Of a DNA stretch of 64,000 nt, positions 1-9,101 are shown one piece after another; the stretch's first letter is position 1; the number at the start of each line of letters is the position of its first letter. Made by a program: the position numbers and the translations under genes. The notes beneath the pieces were generated by a model, which did not search any database, was not told the DNA's origin, and saw nothing but the letters and a program-made list of their open reading frames with translations. Origin of the DNA: Tetranychus cinnabarinus. Taxonomy: Eukaryota > Arthropoda > Arachnida > Trombidiformes > Tetranychidae. The DNA is taken from contig WHVY01000002.1 in NCBI GenBank assembly GCA_022266195.1, forward strand, positions 13,717,001-13,781,000. Reading direction: 5' to 3'.

Positions 1-2
1 TG

Positions 3-3000
3 GATCCTGGGTTCAAGTTAGATGATATTCTGAATCAAACTTTGCCAGATAATGTTCAAAGTCCTGCCTTAGGCAACAATGCAACTGTAACTAGACAACA
101 GATAGAAGCTGAAGATGAAAATGAACATCCCGAAGATACAGATGAAGATGAACCTCGTGTGTTTAATGAAACTACAGTTTTACCAACTCATCAAACTGCT
201 AAAGCAACAGTTCCAGACAAAGATAAAGATAAAGTTGAGGAGAAAGCTAAGGCTGAACCGAAAACTTATACACGCTGTAAGCCAAAATTACCTAAGCTTC
301 CTGTTTATACTCAAGATGCTATGGATCCCTGGCAATGGTTACAAACAATTAAAAGGATTTTATCATTGGAACGCTGTCATGATGACGATAAATTGTATGT
401 GCTACAGAAAGCAATGGCCTACGATTTTTTACCTTTTGCTAAGCAATTAGATAAGGAAAAGCACACAAGTGAAACTTATATCTCTGCATTGGAAGACAAG
501 TTAAGAAATCCAGCGGTAATTTCACAGGCGACTTCAGAGTTTCACCAATGTAAGTGGAATTTCGATTCTCACCCTGCTGAATTTATCAGAAAGTTAGAGA
601 CTATGGTGATCAAAGTCAAAGGTGAACCTTCACCTCAAGAATTCATACAAGATGTGTTAATTCGATTGCCAGCAGAAGTCAAAGACTCATTGTTTCGATC
701 AAAATCAGTTCACGACATTCAAGATTTAACTGCCGCATTGGTCAACGAGTATAACATTGAGTTAAGGAAACGCAGTGAGCGTAAGGAATCCTACAAGGAT
801 AAGAGAGGAGATGATAAAAAGCATGCTGCCGTTAATGTTAATGCTAGTGGAACTAGTGGAGCATCAGCATCCTCATCAACTCGTGCAGTGAAACCACCTT
901 TCAGGTGCTATAATTGCAACAATTTGGGTCATTCATCACGAGAATGCCGTCAGCCCAGAAGGTCTAAGACCAGTGAAAATCCTAATTCTAACAAGAATGA
1001 AGGTCGAACTGAACGGTTTCAACCAGCTCAGTTAAGAATGGCTAATGCACCAACGTTTGGTCAAAGCCAGCAGAACCAGCAAAATTCGAATCAGCCACAG
1101 GCTAAGGAATCAGCTAATTTGGTACAAGAAACTAATATAGTTAATGCTTACATGGCGAGAGCACCAGCTAAAGAGTATTTATTCATGATGAATGAAAATC
1201 AGCAGGATAATCAACAAGTGGAGTTGATTACCAAAATTGATCCATCACCGAGAAACTTTCCGACAGTCAGATTGACTATGTGTTATCCAACGAGGGAAAC
1301 ATTTAAAGTTGGTGATGTATTGTTAGATACTGGCGCTTGTACTTCGTGTATTGACTATCAATTTGCCCAGAAAATGAAAGCCTTCATTATGAAGTCGAAT
1401 GTTTCAGTTCGAGGTATAATTGCCGATGCCTGCCAAATTGTTGAAGGAGCTGCTTATGCTATTATGAAGCATCCGAAAATGTCTAAGACAAGGATAATCA
1501 AGTTCCAGGTAATGAAAGATTTGGAACCAGTGATGGTCTTAGGTAATCGATTCGCCGACGTATATTTTGTTGGAATGGTAAATCATGGAGGTAGATACCA
1601 AGTGAATTTACGAGAGAGTGTTGAAAGCGAATGGCTAAGCCCCGAGATCGCTTTCCGATTTTGCACAGCAGAAGAATCCTGGGGATTGTTAAATGTGCCT
1701 GAAATTCCCTCTGTTAATACAATCAGAGAGACCGTTGCAAATCTGATACTTGATAGTTTGCCGTATTCACCATGGATGGATGGAGAATTAAATTCAAACT
1801 CTCAATTTCCACAGATGGAAGTGGAACGACTTCATTATATTCAAGAAATGTCTAAGACACCGGAGTTCGAAAATATAATGCCGATTTATTTGCAAATTGA
1901 GAATAATGAGCTTCAGTTAGCTGAACGATTGATGAAAAGGATGGATCCTAAACTAAATACTGAAAAACGAAACGAATTGTTAGAAGTTTTAATGGAGTTT
2001 GAACAAGTTTTCAGTAAGACTAAGTCTGATATGGGTTTAGTTCCTTGGCAGAAATGGCCGATAAAAATTGATATTGGAGATCAAACGATTCCACATCAAC
2101 AACCGTACCCATGCACAATTGAGAAACGACGTGAGTTTCAGAAGATAATTGCCGAATTAATTAAGCATGATATTGTTGAGAAGAGCAATGCTCCTGGTGG
2201 ATCTCCTGCGATGTTGATTGGTAAACCAGATGGAAGTTTCAGACTATTAAATGATCTACGAGCCGTCAACAGATTAACTAATGTGATCTTTCACCAGATG
2301 CCACGAATTGATGATTGCTTGGAAGCAATCAGAGGAACTAAGTTTTTCAATATGTTTGACCTTTACCAAGGCTATTTCCAAATTGAGATACCTCCGTCTG
2401 AACGAGGTAAAACAGTGTTTTTGACGCCTGATGGTAAATACCAGTATAAAAGGTTGCCTATGGGCCTAGCTTGTGCACCTTTCGAGTTTCAGCGACTTAT
2501 GAACACAGTCCTGAATGGTTTGAACTATACCGAATGTTTGGGGTATTTCGACGATATTCCGGTTATGGGAAAAAGTTGGTCAGAGTTATTGTGTAACACA
2601 AGATTAGTGCTTGATCGACTTCGTGATTGGAACTTAAAAATCAAAACCGACAAATGTCAGTTTGGTGTAACTGAATTAGTGTTGTTAGGACATCTTGTCA
2701 ATGGAGATGGGATTCGACCTGACCCTAACAAAGTTGCTGCATTGAAAAAATTGCCATACCCTACAAGTGTGAAACAACTTCAATCGATAATGGGTTGTTA
2801 CAACTATTTTTCAAGGTATATTAAGAACTATTCAACATTGGCTACGCCGTTATATAAGTTGATTTCCAAGGAAAGGAAATTCAAGATGCTAAAGCAAGAT
2901 CATCAAGCACTGGACGAATTGAAAAATGCTTTAATTGAAGAAACAATGTTGGTACATTTTGATCCTGAATTGCAAAAGAAACTAACAGTTGATGCAAGTG

Positions 3001-3755
3001 ATGTAGCAGTGGGAGGAATATTGCTTCAAGCAGACCCTCAACAAGAAATTCCGAGTGAATTTGAATCTTTGAAAGATGTTCCAATTGACAAAGTCAAGCA
3101 TTGGAAACCATTATACTTCTTTTCTCAGAAGTTAGCTAAGCATCAACAGAGTTACTCAGTTTCAGAAAAAGAATGCCTAGCTGTTTTAGTTGCAATCAAG
3201 AGGTTTAAACATTATTTGGATGGTAGTGAATTTTTGGTAGAGACAGACCATCATGCATTATGCCAGTTGCCGAAATTAAAGTTTAAAAATCAACGAATGG
3301 AGAGATGGCAGATCATCTTATCAAGTTTCAAATACAAAGTAATTTACACCAAAGGTGACAAACATGGTCCTGATTGTTTGTCAAGATACCAAACCGAATG
3401 GTCTCCGAAATTGTTAGACCCTGAAGCCGACTTCATAGAAGATTTATTTTGGATAAAGTTTATCAACTTTGATGAGAATGAAGCTGATACTGAGATCAAC
3501 GAAAATGAAGTCAACGAAATCAAATTACTTGATTCAATGGTAAAAAAGCAGTTTAAAACTATTTATTATTACCAGTCTGATGAGAATTGGAATGAAAAGC
3601 TGAAAGATGCTCAATTAGAGGATATTGAAATCAGTAAAATTATCCTGAATCTAATTATTGATCCAAAGTCAGAAATGCATAAGAATTATTTGTTCCTAAT
3701 AATTTGTTGTTCAGAAAACCAATGTTTGGTCATGATGTTAATCGAATCGTTATAA
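3..3755 (+). CDS. gag-pol: Gag-Pol polyprotein, Gag to RNase H (5' partial)
   Basis: The frame is open from the window edge, so the true start lies upstream; the first codon one might pick at 42 is TTG, not a start. Numbering residues from 42: a Gag-like helical region about 76-245; CCHC zinc knuckle C289-x2-C292-x4-H297-x4-C302; retropepsin motif with D429 in LLDTGA; reverse transcriptase about 665-880 with the catalytic YFDD at 835-838; RNase H with D984, E1044 and D1069 at the expected places. Gag packages the RNA, the protease cuts the polyprotein and RT/RNase H make the cDNA. Catalytic residues look intact. The frame ends at 3,753-3,755 shortly after RNase H, while integrase continues in the -1 frame. 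Gag and protease/RT lie in one frame with no stop or shift between them. Confidence 0.88.
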   Translation, partial: DPGFKLDDILNQTLPDNVQSPALGNNATVTRQQIEAEDENEHPEDTDEDEPRVFNETTVLPTHQTAKATVPDKDKDKVEEKAKAEPKTYTRCKPKLPKLPVYTQDAMDPWQWLQTIKRILSLERCHDDDKLYVLQKAMAYDFLPFAKQLDKEKHTSETYISALEDKLRNPAVISQATSEFHQCKWNFDSHPAEFIRKLETMVIKVKGEPSPQEFIQDVLIRLPAEVKDSLFRSKSVHDIQDLTAALVNEYNIELRKRSERKESYKDKRGDDKKHAAVNVNASGTSGASASSSTRAVKPPFRCYNCNNLGHSSRECRQPRRSKTSENPNSNKNEGRTERFQPAQLRMANAPTFGQSQQNQQNSNQPQAKESANLVQETNIVNAYMARAPAKEYLFMMNENQQDNQQVELITKIDPSPRNFPTVRLTMCYPTRETFKVGDVLLDTGACTSCIDYQFAQKMKAFIMKSNVSVRGIIADACQIVEGAAYAIMKHPKMSKTRIIKFQVMKDLEPVMVLGNRFADVYFVGMVNHGGRYQVNLRESVESEWLSPEIAFRFCTAEESWGLLNVPEIPSVNTIRETVANLILDSLPYSPWMDGELNSNSQFPQMEVERLHYIQEMSKTPEFENIMPIYLQIENNELQLAERLMKRMDPKLNTEKRNELLEVLMEFEQVFSKTKSDMGLVPWQKWPIKIDIGDQTIPHQQPYPCTIEKRREFQKIIAELIKHDIVEKSNAPGGSPAMLIGKPDGSFRLLNDLRAVNRLTNVIFHQMPRIDDCLEAIRGTKFFNMFDLYQGYFQIEIPPSERGKTVFLTPDGKYQYKRLPMGLACAPFEFQRLMNTVLNGLNYTECLGYFDDIPVMGKSWSELLCNTRLVLDRLRDWNLKIKTDKCQFGVTELVLLGHLVNGDGIRPDPNKVAALKKLPYPTSVKQLQSIMGCYNYFSRYIKNYSTLATPLYKLISKERKFKMLKQDHQALDELKNALIEETMLVHFDPELQKKLTVDASDVAVGGILLQADPQQEIPSEFESLKDVPIDKVKHWKPLYFFSQKLAKHQQSYSVSEKECLAVLVAIKRFKHYLDGSEFLVETDHHALCQLPKLKFKNQRMERWQIILSSFKYKVIYTKGDKHGPDCLSRYQTEWSPKLLDPEADFIEDLFWIKFINFDENEADTEINENEVNEIKLLDSMVKKQFKTIYYYQSDENWNEKLKDAQLEDIEISKIILNLIIDPKSEMHKNYLFLIICCSENQCLVMMLIESL
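3683..3755 (+). other. Frame change between RNase H and integrase
   Basis: The RNase H frame ends at a stop at 3,753-3,755. The integrase frame, -1 relative to it, is closed by TAA at 3,680-3,682 and open from 3,683. Any switch must fall inside these 73 bases. Residues of the usual RNase H-IN linker appear in the new frame from about 3,690. I see no X-XXY-YYZ slippery heptamer in the correct phase, and this is not where Ty3/gypsy elements normally shift (that is between Gag and Pol). A disabling single-base indel is the simpler reading; an assembly error or an unusual recoding site are alternatives. Confidence 0.7.
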
Positions 3756-6700
3756 ACGAGAAAATCTTAAAAGATTTGTTCAAAGAGGAACATGAATCTC
3801 CTCTTGGTGGACATTTTGGCGTGGAAAAAACGTATTTGCAGATTTCAAGACGTTTTTGGATGGAAAAACTTTATGAAAAAGTCAAAGACTTGTGCCAAAA
3901 TTGTGAAAAATGCTACCTGGGTAAATCATCTAATGTTACTTATGCAGAACCAAGTTTAAAACCGGTTCCTGAATCAATCTTGGAGAGATTGGAGATGGAC
4001 GCTCAAGGTCCAATTACATTTAAAAATGGAGCTAAAAAAGTAATACTGGTTTTGATTGATACTCTATCTCGATTTGTTTATGCAAAACTTTTACCAGATC
4101 AAAAGTCTAAGACTGTGATAAAGTTTTTGGATGAATATTTCAGCGAGTTTGGATTTCCTTCGATTATTCAAACTGATAGAGGGAGAAACTTCCTTTCAGG
4201 GGAAGTCGAAAGTCATATGAAAAAGTTGGGGATAAAACATGAAGTTTCAAACGCATATCACCCTCAAAGTCAAGGTACTGTGGAAAGAATTAACCGAACT
4301 ATTGCCGAAAGATTAAGAACATCAATTATGAATTTGGAAACAATTGATTTAAAATCTTCATTAGAAAATGCAGTCATTGCAATTAATTCATCAATCCACA
4401 AGATTCATAGATTCTCGCCGTATTATTTAGTGTTTGGACGCTATTTAAAGAAACCAATTGATTTACATCTAAATTTGAGTGCACCAATTAAGGAAACAAT
4501 TGAACAATGCCGAAAATTGGCTCGTGAAAGGCTTTTAAAGCAGCAAACTTATTATCAAGAAAGACTTCAGTCTGTGACTAAGAGAAATCCTTACAAGTTT
4601 TTGGATTTGTGTTATGTTAAAAACAGTGCACCTTCATTGGGAACAACCAAAAAATTGGTTAATAAGTTTTTTGGACCATTTTTCGTGTTAGGAGTAAAAC
4701 ATGGATCAGTGCTTTTACTCAACCCTGAAAATCAAGAAAGATTTACGAGTAATTTGGAATTAACAAGACCTCATGTTGGGATTATCCCTGAAAAGTTAAT
4801 TCAATTGAAAAATGAATTGTTAATTGAAGCTGATAACACATTTGAACCAGATGATCAAAATGAACACTTAAGTGAAGCATCTGCTGATAATCAAGATTTA
4901 AATCAAATTGATTTAAATGAATCTAATCAAGAAGAAAGTGCTTCAGATAATAGTCTAAGACTAAGTGCCGAAAATCAAACTTTGCCTGATAGCTTGGAAG
5001 TTAATATTGACTCTGATTCTGAAAAATCAACAATAATTGATGAAAATGCATCTCAATTAAATCAAGCTCAAAGTTCAAAAAAGAGAAGAAAAAGAAAGAA
5101 GCGAAAATACATTACTGCTAATAGACAGATTATGCGAGATAATCCAGTCATAAGTGGTCAAGATGCTGAAAAACTTGGACCAGTGACCAGAAAAAGAAAA
5201 GTTGTTTCTGTCAACTTAATCCAGTTTGAAAGCTTAGAAAAGCTAAATAGTCTAAGACTGAAAGTGAAAAATTTTGAAATTAGCGCAATTAAAGATTTGG
5301 CTATTCTTCGCGTTCTCTGTAATTTACAGTTGGGGGAGACGCTGACTAACTCACTTTCACTTGTTCTTCTGCTTAAGACAGTTGACATCTTGACACAGTC
5401 ATCATTCTATTCTTTTTCATTTCAAATTTTCTTTGAATTTTCAAGTTTAAAACTTCATTTCTCTGATTATTTCGATCATCTAAACCAGTCTTCGACTAAA
5501 TTGTTTGAATTGTGTTCAAATTTAACTAAATTAGTTAAATCCAGTTCCCTGAAATTTTCAATTTGTGTGAAAATTCGATTTTCAAAGTTGCTTCAAAGAC
5601 TAAGTCTGACCCCATCAAGCTTAAATAAGCTAAATTGTGATTCATTCAACCAACAATTAACATTGAACTTTGGAATTATTCCTAATTGTGACTTAACTGA
5701 CTCTGAACATTTAAAGTGTTGTGTTGAATTTTCTTGTTTAAAACAAATTCAAGTTCTATTGTTCATCGAAATGCCTTCATCAGTAATTTCAACTGCATCA
5801 ACCTCATCGAGCTCAGGCTCTTATATTAGTGCTGGATCAATTGTTTCTGATCACCGATTTTCCATGAGATTAAACCGACAACTAAGGAAGGTTAAGTTTC
5901 AACCAACTCCACCAAGAAGCCCAGCAATGGTCATAGACTTGGAAGCTTCAACTTCTGGTAATGATGGTGGTAATAATGCTAATGCTGATAACGCTGATAA
6001 AGGTAATGAATCTTTTGAATTCAATTGGCCAGGAATGGATGAAACTGGTTCTGAAACTACAGTCATTCACCTCGATAATAAAAACGTCCAAGACGAGTTG
6101 AATCATTATTATGATCCGCTTCCTGAAAAGACAGCCTATGGCTTAAGTTCGTTTAAGAAAAGTTTCACCGATAACAGTCCTTACCCTCCACCAAGTGCCG
6201 ATCAGGGTCGAAGGTACTGTGAATTTCCTGCACCTAAGAGAACCGCCGAGCCTCATGATTTTCTCAAGCCAGAATTCTTCATCAACGCCCGAGAGGATAT
6301 AAAGAAAGACATCGAGCAATCTGAAGCTGACAAGAATTGGTTTAATTCATTTATCAAGGAGAAACTCCAGATGAATGTGGTGGAAGATAATCTTGACAAA
6401 GTCAAATTTGGAACCTTGCGAAAAGGTTATACTGCTGCAGAGGTAATTCATCCTCAATTCCATGAGTTTAAAACTCTTATTACGTGCATATTATGTGAAC
6501 AAGTTGCCCTGAATCCGAGAAGTTGTCACCAATGCAACAAGATTTACTGCCTTGGTTGCGCTAAATGGCTTCAAGCCCTGCCAATCGATTTGGAATTGGA
6601 AAAGGTAAATCAAGCGGATGGATTCATGTGTATCAACCAGAATTGTTTGGTCGATTTACAAACTCTTGGATACCCAAAATTTGGTGAGGTCAAAGACCAA

Positions 6701-8593
6701 TCAATTGTTAATTTCTTCAAAGAAGCAAGCTTTCGCTGTCACAGAAAGTTTTGCGAGCAGCAGCATCTAAGTTGTAATATTTTGCATCATTTGCAAAAAT
6801 GCAGACGTGGACCAATCAAATTTAAATTTGACCGAACCCTTCAGTTGACATTCATGTCAGGTCCAATTCGAGATGAGCTGAATCAACGTCCTAAGGACAT
6901 CAACTCATTGCTGCCAGTACATCTCAAAAAACAAGAGCCGACCAAGACTATCCCACAAATGTGGCATGAACGTGCTCTATGTTATGCATTCTTAATTAAA
7001 AGTTATGAGCGTAAGGAAGTTACTCCAATCGAAATGCGTACTCAAGCGAATTTCGGGTTAAACCATTGGAATAATAAGAAAAGGATGGCCGATCCAACTG
7101 AACCTTTAGATGAAGGAGAAGAATGGGCTTTGCAGATTGGGTTTCCTAGCTGTGCACCTGTCCCTATTCCTGATGTGCCTCGAAGATGGCCAACTTGTCG
7201 AAATAGTACGATTCCATACTATTTGTTAGCTGAATCTGAAACTTGGAGACGATGGGCCAAGTATGTCGACTATGATAAAGACAGTATTTCAACGACATCA
7301 TCTTTAGTATTATACTCACATGATGTCAATGATCCAGAATCACCATTTATACTATCAGACCCTTTTGCAAGAATGGCTCCAGCAGAAGCTGAATCAGTCC
7401 AAGACTGGATAAAGGATAACTTCCCTAGTTGTAAGAATCCTTCAAACATTTATCGAGAAATAGCAGTTTCTACAAAAGAAAGGACGGTAATGACTCGAAC
7501 CAGGAAACGAACGCAATTAGCACAATCGTTCCAGAATCGCCCTGATGCAAATCTTCCTCCTATGCTTGCTGATCAACTGAACGTCATAGACGAAATGGCT
7601 TCAACCTGTCCTGACAGAGAATTGATTTTTTCGATTTCAATGTTCAACGTCAGAATAAATGAAAATGGTTATCAGAGACCTCGACCTTGTTGGATCGCAA
7701 TTATGGATGCGAATTTGGAAGTTGTTTATGAAACTTTCGTGAAGTATCGAGAAGTTGACCATATTGATTCAAGATTTCACGGTCTCACAGTCAAAGACTT
7801 AAAGTACGCTAGGAACTTGGCCACAGCGAGGGATCAAGTGATTAAATTTTTGGCTTGCGCTAAAAAAGTTGTTGGATATGGTTTGATCAACCATTTGAGA
7901 AATTTGGGTTTGTCTCGAGATGAGATTCGGGTGTTACACCCTAAACTTCGAGACATGAATAATTATTACTCGCCGTATATCGAGCACCCAATGAATATTC
8001 ATGCAATTGCATTCTTATGGTTTCATGGGTATACACTTCCAGCTAACCCTCATTCACCAGTTGTGGAAACTACTACTGTCATGCGACTGTACTTATTGCA
8101 GTGGAAAAAGATTGAAAAAATGGCAGAGGTACATGGAGGTATACACAACGAGAATTGCCAGCAAACTTGTGGTAATCGAGTGACCTCAGGTCTTCTAAAC
8201 GAATTTACGGAGGGAATAGCTAAAGGCTTTTGTTCATGGCCCGATGAATGGAAACGAAACCCTAGGAGCATCCGCATCCCGGAGTTTAATGATAATTGCA
8301 TCCTACCAGACAACGAGATACTCAAGCGAACTGCTGAATTGTGCAAATCTGATTGTAAAAGGTCGAAAGGAGATACTCCACAATCGCGCAACAAAAAGAT
8401 AGTCGAAATGCTTAAAGCAAAAAGGTCTGCTGAACCGAGTGAATCGGAAAATGCAACAAAAAGTCAAAAAGTGATGGACCCCAATGCCGAGTATAATACT
8501 CTTTGGGATGAAATGAAAGCTCAAAAGCCAGATGATGGTGCAACCTCAGCCTCAAATATGCTAAAAGAATTAGAAGGATGGAACGAGGAATGA
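3683..8593 (+). CDS. Integrase plus long C-terminal extension in one frame
   Basis: Open from 3,683; the first ATG (3,722) lies after the linker begins, so this is likely the continuation of Pol. Numbered from 3,704: HHCC-like zinc region about 25-75; catalytic D99, D158 and E194, giving DD35E spacing; GPF motif near 325; an acidic linker about 370-460; a strongly basic stretch near 463-475 that could be a nuclear signal. Residues about 510-688 are rich in Leu, Ser and Phe and look little like a fold, yet carry no stop through more than 180 codons of AT-rich DNA. The remaining 940 residues are described separately. Ty3/gypsy Pol normally ends soon after the GPF motif or a chromodomain, so this fusion is unusual. 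No Env-like membrane segment is visible. Confidence 0.8.
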   Translation, partial: ELFVPNNLLFRKPMFGHDVNRIVINEKILKDLFKEEHESPLGGHFGVEKTYLQISRRFWMEKLYEKVKDLCQNCEKCYLGKSSNVTYAEPSLKPVPESILERLEMDAQGPITFKNGAKKVILVLIDTLSRFVYAKLLPDQKSKTVIKFLDEYFSEFGFPSIIQTDRGRNFLSGEVESHMKKLGIKHEVSNAYHPQSQGTVERINRTIAERLRTSIMNLETIDLKSSLENAVIAINSSIHKIHRFSPYYLVFGRYLKKPIDLHLNLSAPIKETIEQCRKLARERLLKQQTYYQERLQSVTKRNPYKFLDLCYVKNSAPSLGTTKKLVNKFFGPFFVLGVKHGSVLLLNPENQERFTSNLELTRPHVGIIPEKLIQLKNELLIEADNTFEPDDQNEHLSEASADNQDLNQIDLNESNQEESASDNSLRLSAENQTLPDSLEVNIDSDSEKSTIIDENASQLNQAQSSKKRRKRKKRKYITANRQIMRDNPVISGQDAEKLGPVTRKRKVVSVNLIQFESLEKLNSLRLKVKNFEISAIKDLAILRVLCNLQLGETLTNSLSLVLLLKTVDILTQSSFYSFSFQIFFEFSSLKLHFSDYFDHLNQSSTKLFELCSNLTKLVKSSSLKFSICVKIRFSKLLQRLSLTPSSLNKLNCDSFNQQLTLNFGIIPNCDLTDSEHLKCCVEFSCLKQIQVLLFIEMPSSVISTASTSSSSGSYISAGSIVSDHRFSMRLNRQLRKVKFQPTPPRSPAMVIDLEASTSGNDGGNNANADNADKGNESFEFNWPGMDETGSETTVIHLDNKNVQDELNHYYDPLPEKTAYGLSSFKKSFTDNSPYPPPSADQGRRYCEFPAPKRTAEPHDFLKPEFFINAREDIKKDIEQSEADKNWFNSFIKEKLQMNVVEDNLDKVKFGTLRKGYTAAEVIHPQFHEFKTLITCILCEQVALNPRSCHQCNKIYCLGCAKWLQALPIDLELEKVNQADGFMCINQNCLVDLQTLGYPKFGEVKDQSIVNFFKEASFRCHRKFCEQQHLSCNILHHLQKCRRGPIKFKFDRTLQLTFMSGPIRDELNQRPKDINSLLPVHLKKQEPTKTIPQMWHERALCYAFLIKSYERKEVTPIEMRTQANFGLNHWNNKKRMADPTEPLDEGEEWALQIGFPSCAPVPIPDVPRRWPTCRNSTIPYYLLAESETWRRWAKYVDYDKDSISTTSSLVLYSHDVNDPESPFILSDPFARMAPAEAESVQDWIKDNFPSCKNPSNIYREIAVSTKERTVMTRTRKRTQLAQSFQNRPDANLPPMLADQLNVIDEMASTCPDRELIFSISMFNVRINENGYQRPRPCWIAIMDANLEVVYETFVKYREVDHIDSRFHGLTVKDLKYARNLATARDQVIKFLACAKKVVGYGLINHLRNLGLSRDEIRVLHPKLRDMNNYYSPYIEHPMNIHAIAFLWFHGYTLPANPHSPVVETTTVMRLYLLQWKKIEKMAEVHGGIHNENCQQTCGNRVTSGLLNEFTEGIAKGFCSWPDEWKRNPRSIRIPEFNDNCILPDNEILKRTAELCKSDCKRSKGDTPQSRNKKIVEMLKAKRSAEPSESENATKSQKVMDPNAEYNTLWDEMKAQKPDDGATSASNMLKELEGWNEE
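5771..8593 (+). CDS. Extra retrotransposon ORF: RING/TRAF-like zinc fingers and exonuclease-like domain
   Basis: From the ATG at 5,771 this would be a 940-aa protein, in frame with integrase. Residue numbers below are those of the integrase frame. It opens with a Ser-rich tail and a basic patch. A RING-like cysteine series follows: C928-x2-C931-x9-C941-x2-C944-x4-C949-x2-C952, with two more cysteines near 980. A Cys/His cluster resembling a TRAF-type finger follows near 1010-1035. About 1305-1475 resembles the DEDDh exonuclease fold of the REX/ISG20 group: the strand ending in YETFVK, the RFHGLT-x-DL segment, VVGYGLINHL, and PHSPVVETTTVMRLY line up with family signatures. The first acidic pair, the central Asp (here His) and the last Asp are not conserved, so it is probably catalytically dead. 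A basic C terminus follows. It replaces the env position of the element. Function unknown. Confidence 0.55.
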   Translation: MPSSVISTASTSSSSGSYISAGSIVSDHRFSMRLNRQLRKVKFQPTPPRSPAMVIDLEASTSGNDGGNNANADNADKGNESFEFNWPGMDETGSETTVIHLDNKNVQDELNHYYDPLPEKTAYGLSSFKKSFTDNSPYPPPSADQGRRYCEFPAPKRTAEPHDFLKPEFFINAREDIKKDIEQSEADKNWFNSFIKEKLQMNVVEDNLDKVKFGTLRKGYTAAEVIHPQFHEFKTLITCILCEQVALNPRSCHQCNKIYCLGCAKWLQALPIDLELEKVNQADGFMCINQNCLVDLQTLGYPKFGEVKDQSIVNFFKEASFRCHRKFCEQQHLSCNILHHLQKCRRGPIKFKFDRTLQLTFMSGPIRDELNQRPKDINSLLPVHLKKQEPTKTIPQMWHERALCYAFLIKSYERKEVTPIEMRTQANFGLNHWNNKKRMADPTEPLDEGEEWALQIGFPSCAPVPIPDVPRRWPTCRNSTIPYYLLAESETWRRWAKYVDYDKDSISTTSSLVLYSHDVNDPESPFILSDPFARMAPAEAESVQDWIKDNFPSCKNPSNIYREIAVSTKERTVMTRTRKRTQLAQSFQNRPDANLPPMLADQLNVIDEMASTCPDRELIFSISMFNVRINENGYQRPRPCWIAIMDANLEVVYETFVKYREVDHIDSRFHGLTVKDLKYARNLATARDQVIKFLACAKKVVGYGLINHLRNLGLSRDEIRVLHPKLRDMNNYYSPYIEHPMNIHAIAFLWFHGYTLPANPHSPVVETTTVMRLYLLQWKKIEKMAEVHGGIHNENCQQTCGNRVTSGLLNEFTEGIAKGFCSWPDEWKRNPRSIRIPEFNDNCILPDNEILKRTAELCKSDCKRSKGDTPQSRNKKIVEMLKAKRSAEPSESENATKSQKVMDPNAEYNTLWDEMKAQKPDDGATSASNMLKELEGWNEE

Positions 8594-8926
8594 ATTCAAT
8601 GATTTAATTAACTTCTGGGTTCTTAATCAAGGGTCCGAGGATATGAAGGGTAGAGTTACCCAAAACCAAATTAAATCATTTAATCATCATCACAAGGTTA
8701 TTGATAAGAGTTGAAAGTTTTAAACTTATTATAATCCCTAAAGACTTTCCCACATTTCACAATTTTCAGTTAAACAATTTGTAATCAAAAAGACTAAGTC
8801 TAACATTTTTTGCTTTATCATTTTTCCTGTCGAAATCACTGTCTAATTATCTTTCTAAATTTGTCTAAGACTTTGATATAATTTCCTTTTCCTTAAGATT
8901 TTCTATTCTTTTGGTTTCCGTTTAGA

Positions 8927-8942
8927 TTGGTATAAATACCAA
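8927..8942 (+). promoter_or_regulatory. TATA-like site inside a perfect 7-bp inverted repeat
   Basis: TTGGTATAAATACCAA: arms of 7 bp around a central AA, containing TATAAATA. It lies in the presumed LTR about 155 bp before AATAAA, a fitting place for the retrotransposon core promoter. The assignment is an inference from position and sequence. Confidence 0.4.
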
Positions 8943-9095
8943 TTGATTTTCAATAATTAATTGTCTTAAGTTTGTCTTTTGATGTTCTAATTTTCATTTA
9001 TGTTTAGTTAATAATTTCTGTTTAAAACAAAATCAAGTGAAACACATTTAAAATATAAGTTCTTCCTGAACCTTTGAAATACAGTACTTTTAGTT

Positions 9096-9101
9096 AATAA
9101 A
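9096..9101 (+). terminator. AATAAA in presumed LTR
   Basis: Canonical polyadenylation hexamer downstream of the TATA-like site; a candidate 3' end signal for the element's RNA. Confidence 0.35.

Noticed and set aside
3683..3755. Programmed -1 frameshift in Pol
   Set aside because: The frame relation fits -1, but there is no X-XXY-YYZ heptamer in phase and the site is not the usual one for Ty3/gypsy; an indel is simpler.
5771..8593. Retroviral-type env gene
   Set aside because: The position is that of env, but there is no signal peptide or membrane helix; cysteines are in RING/TRAF-like clusters instead.
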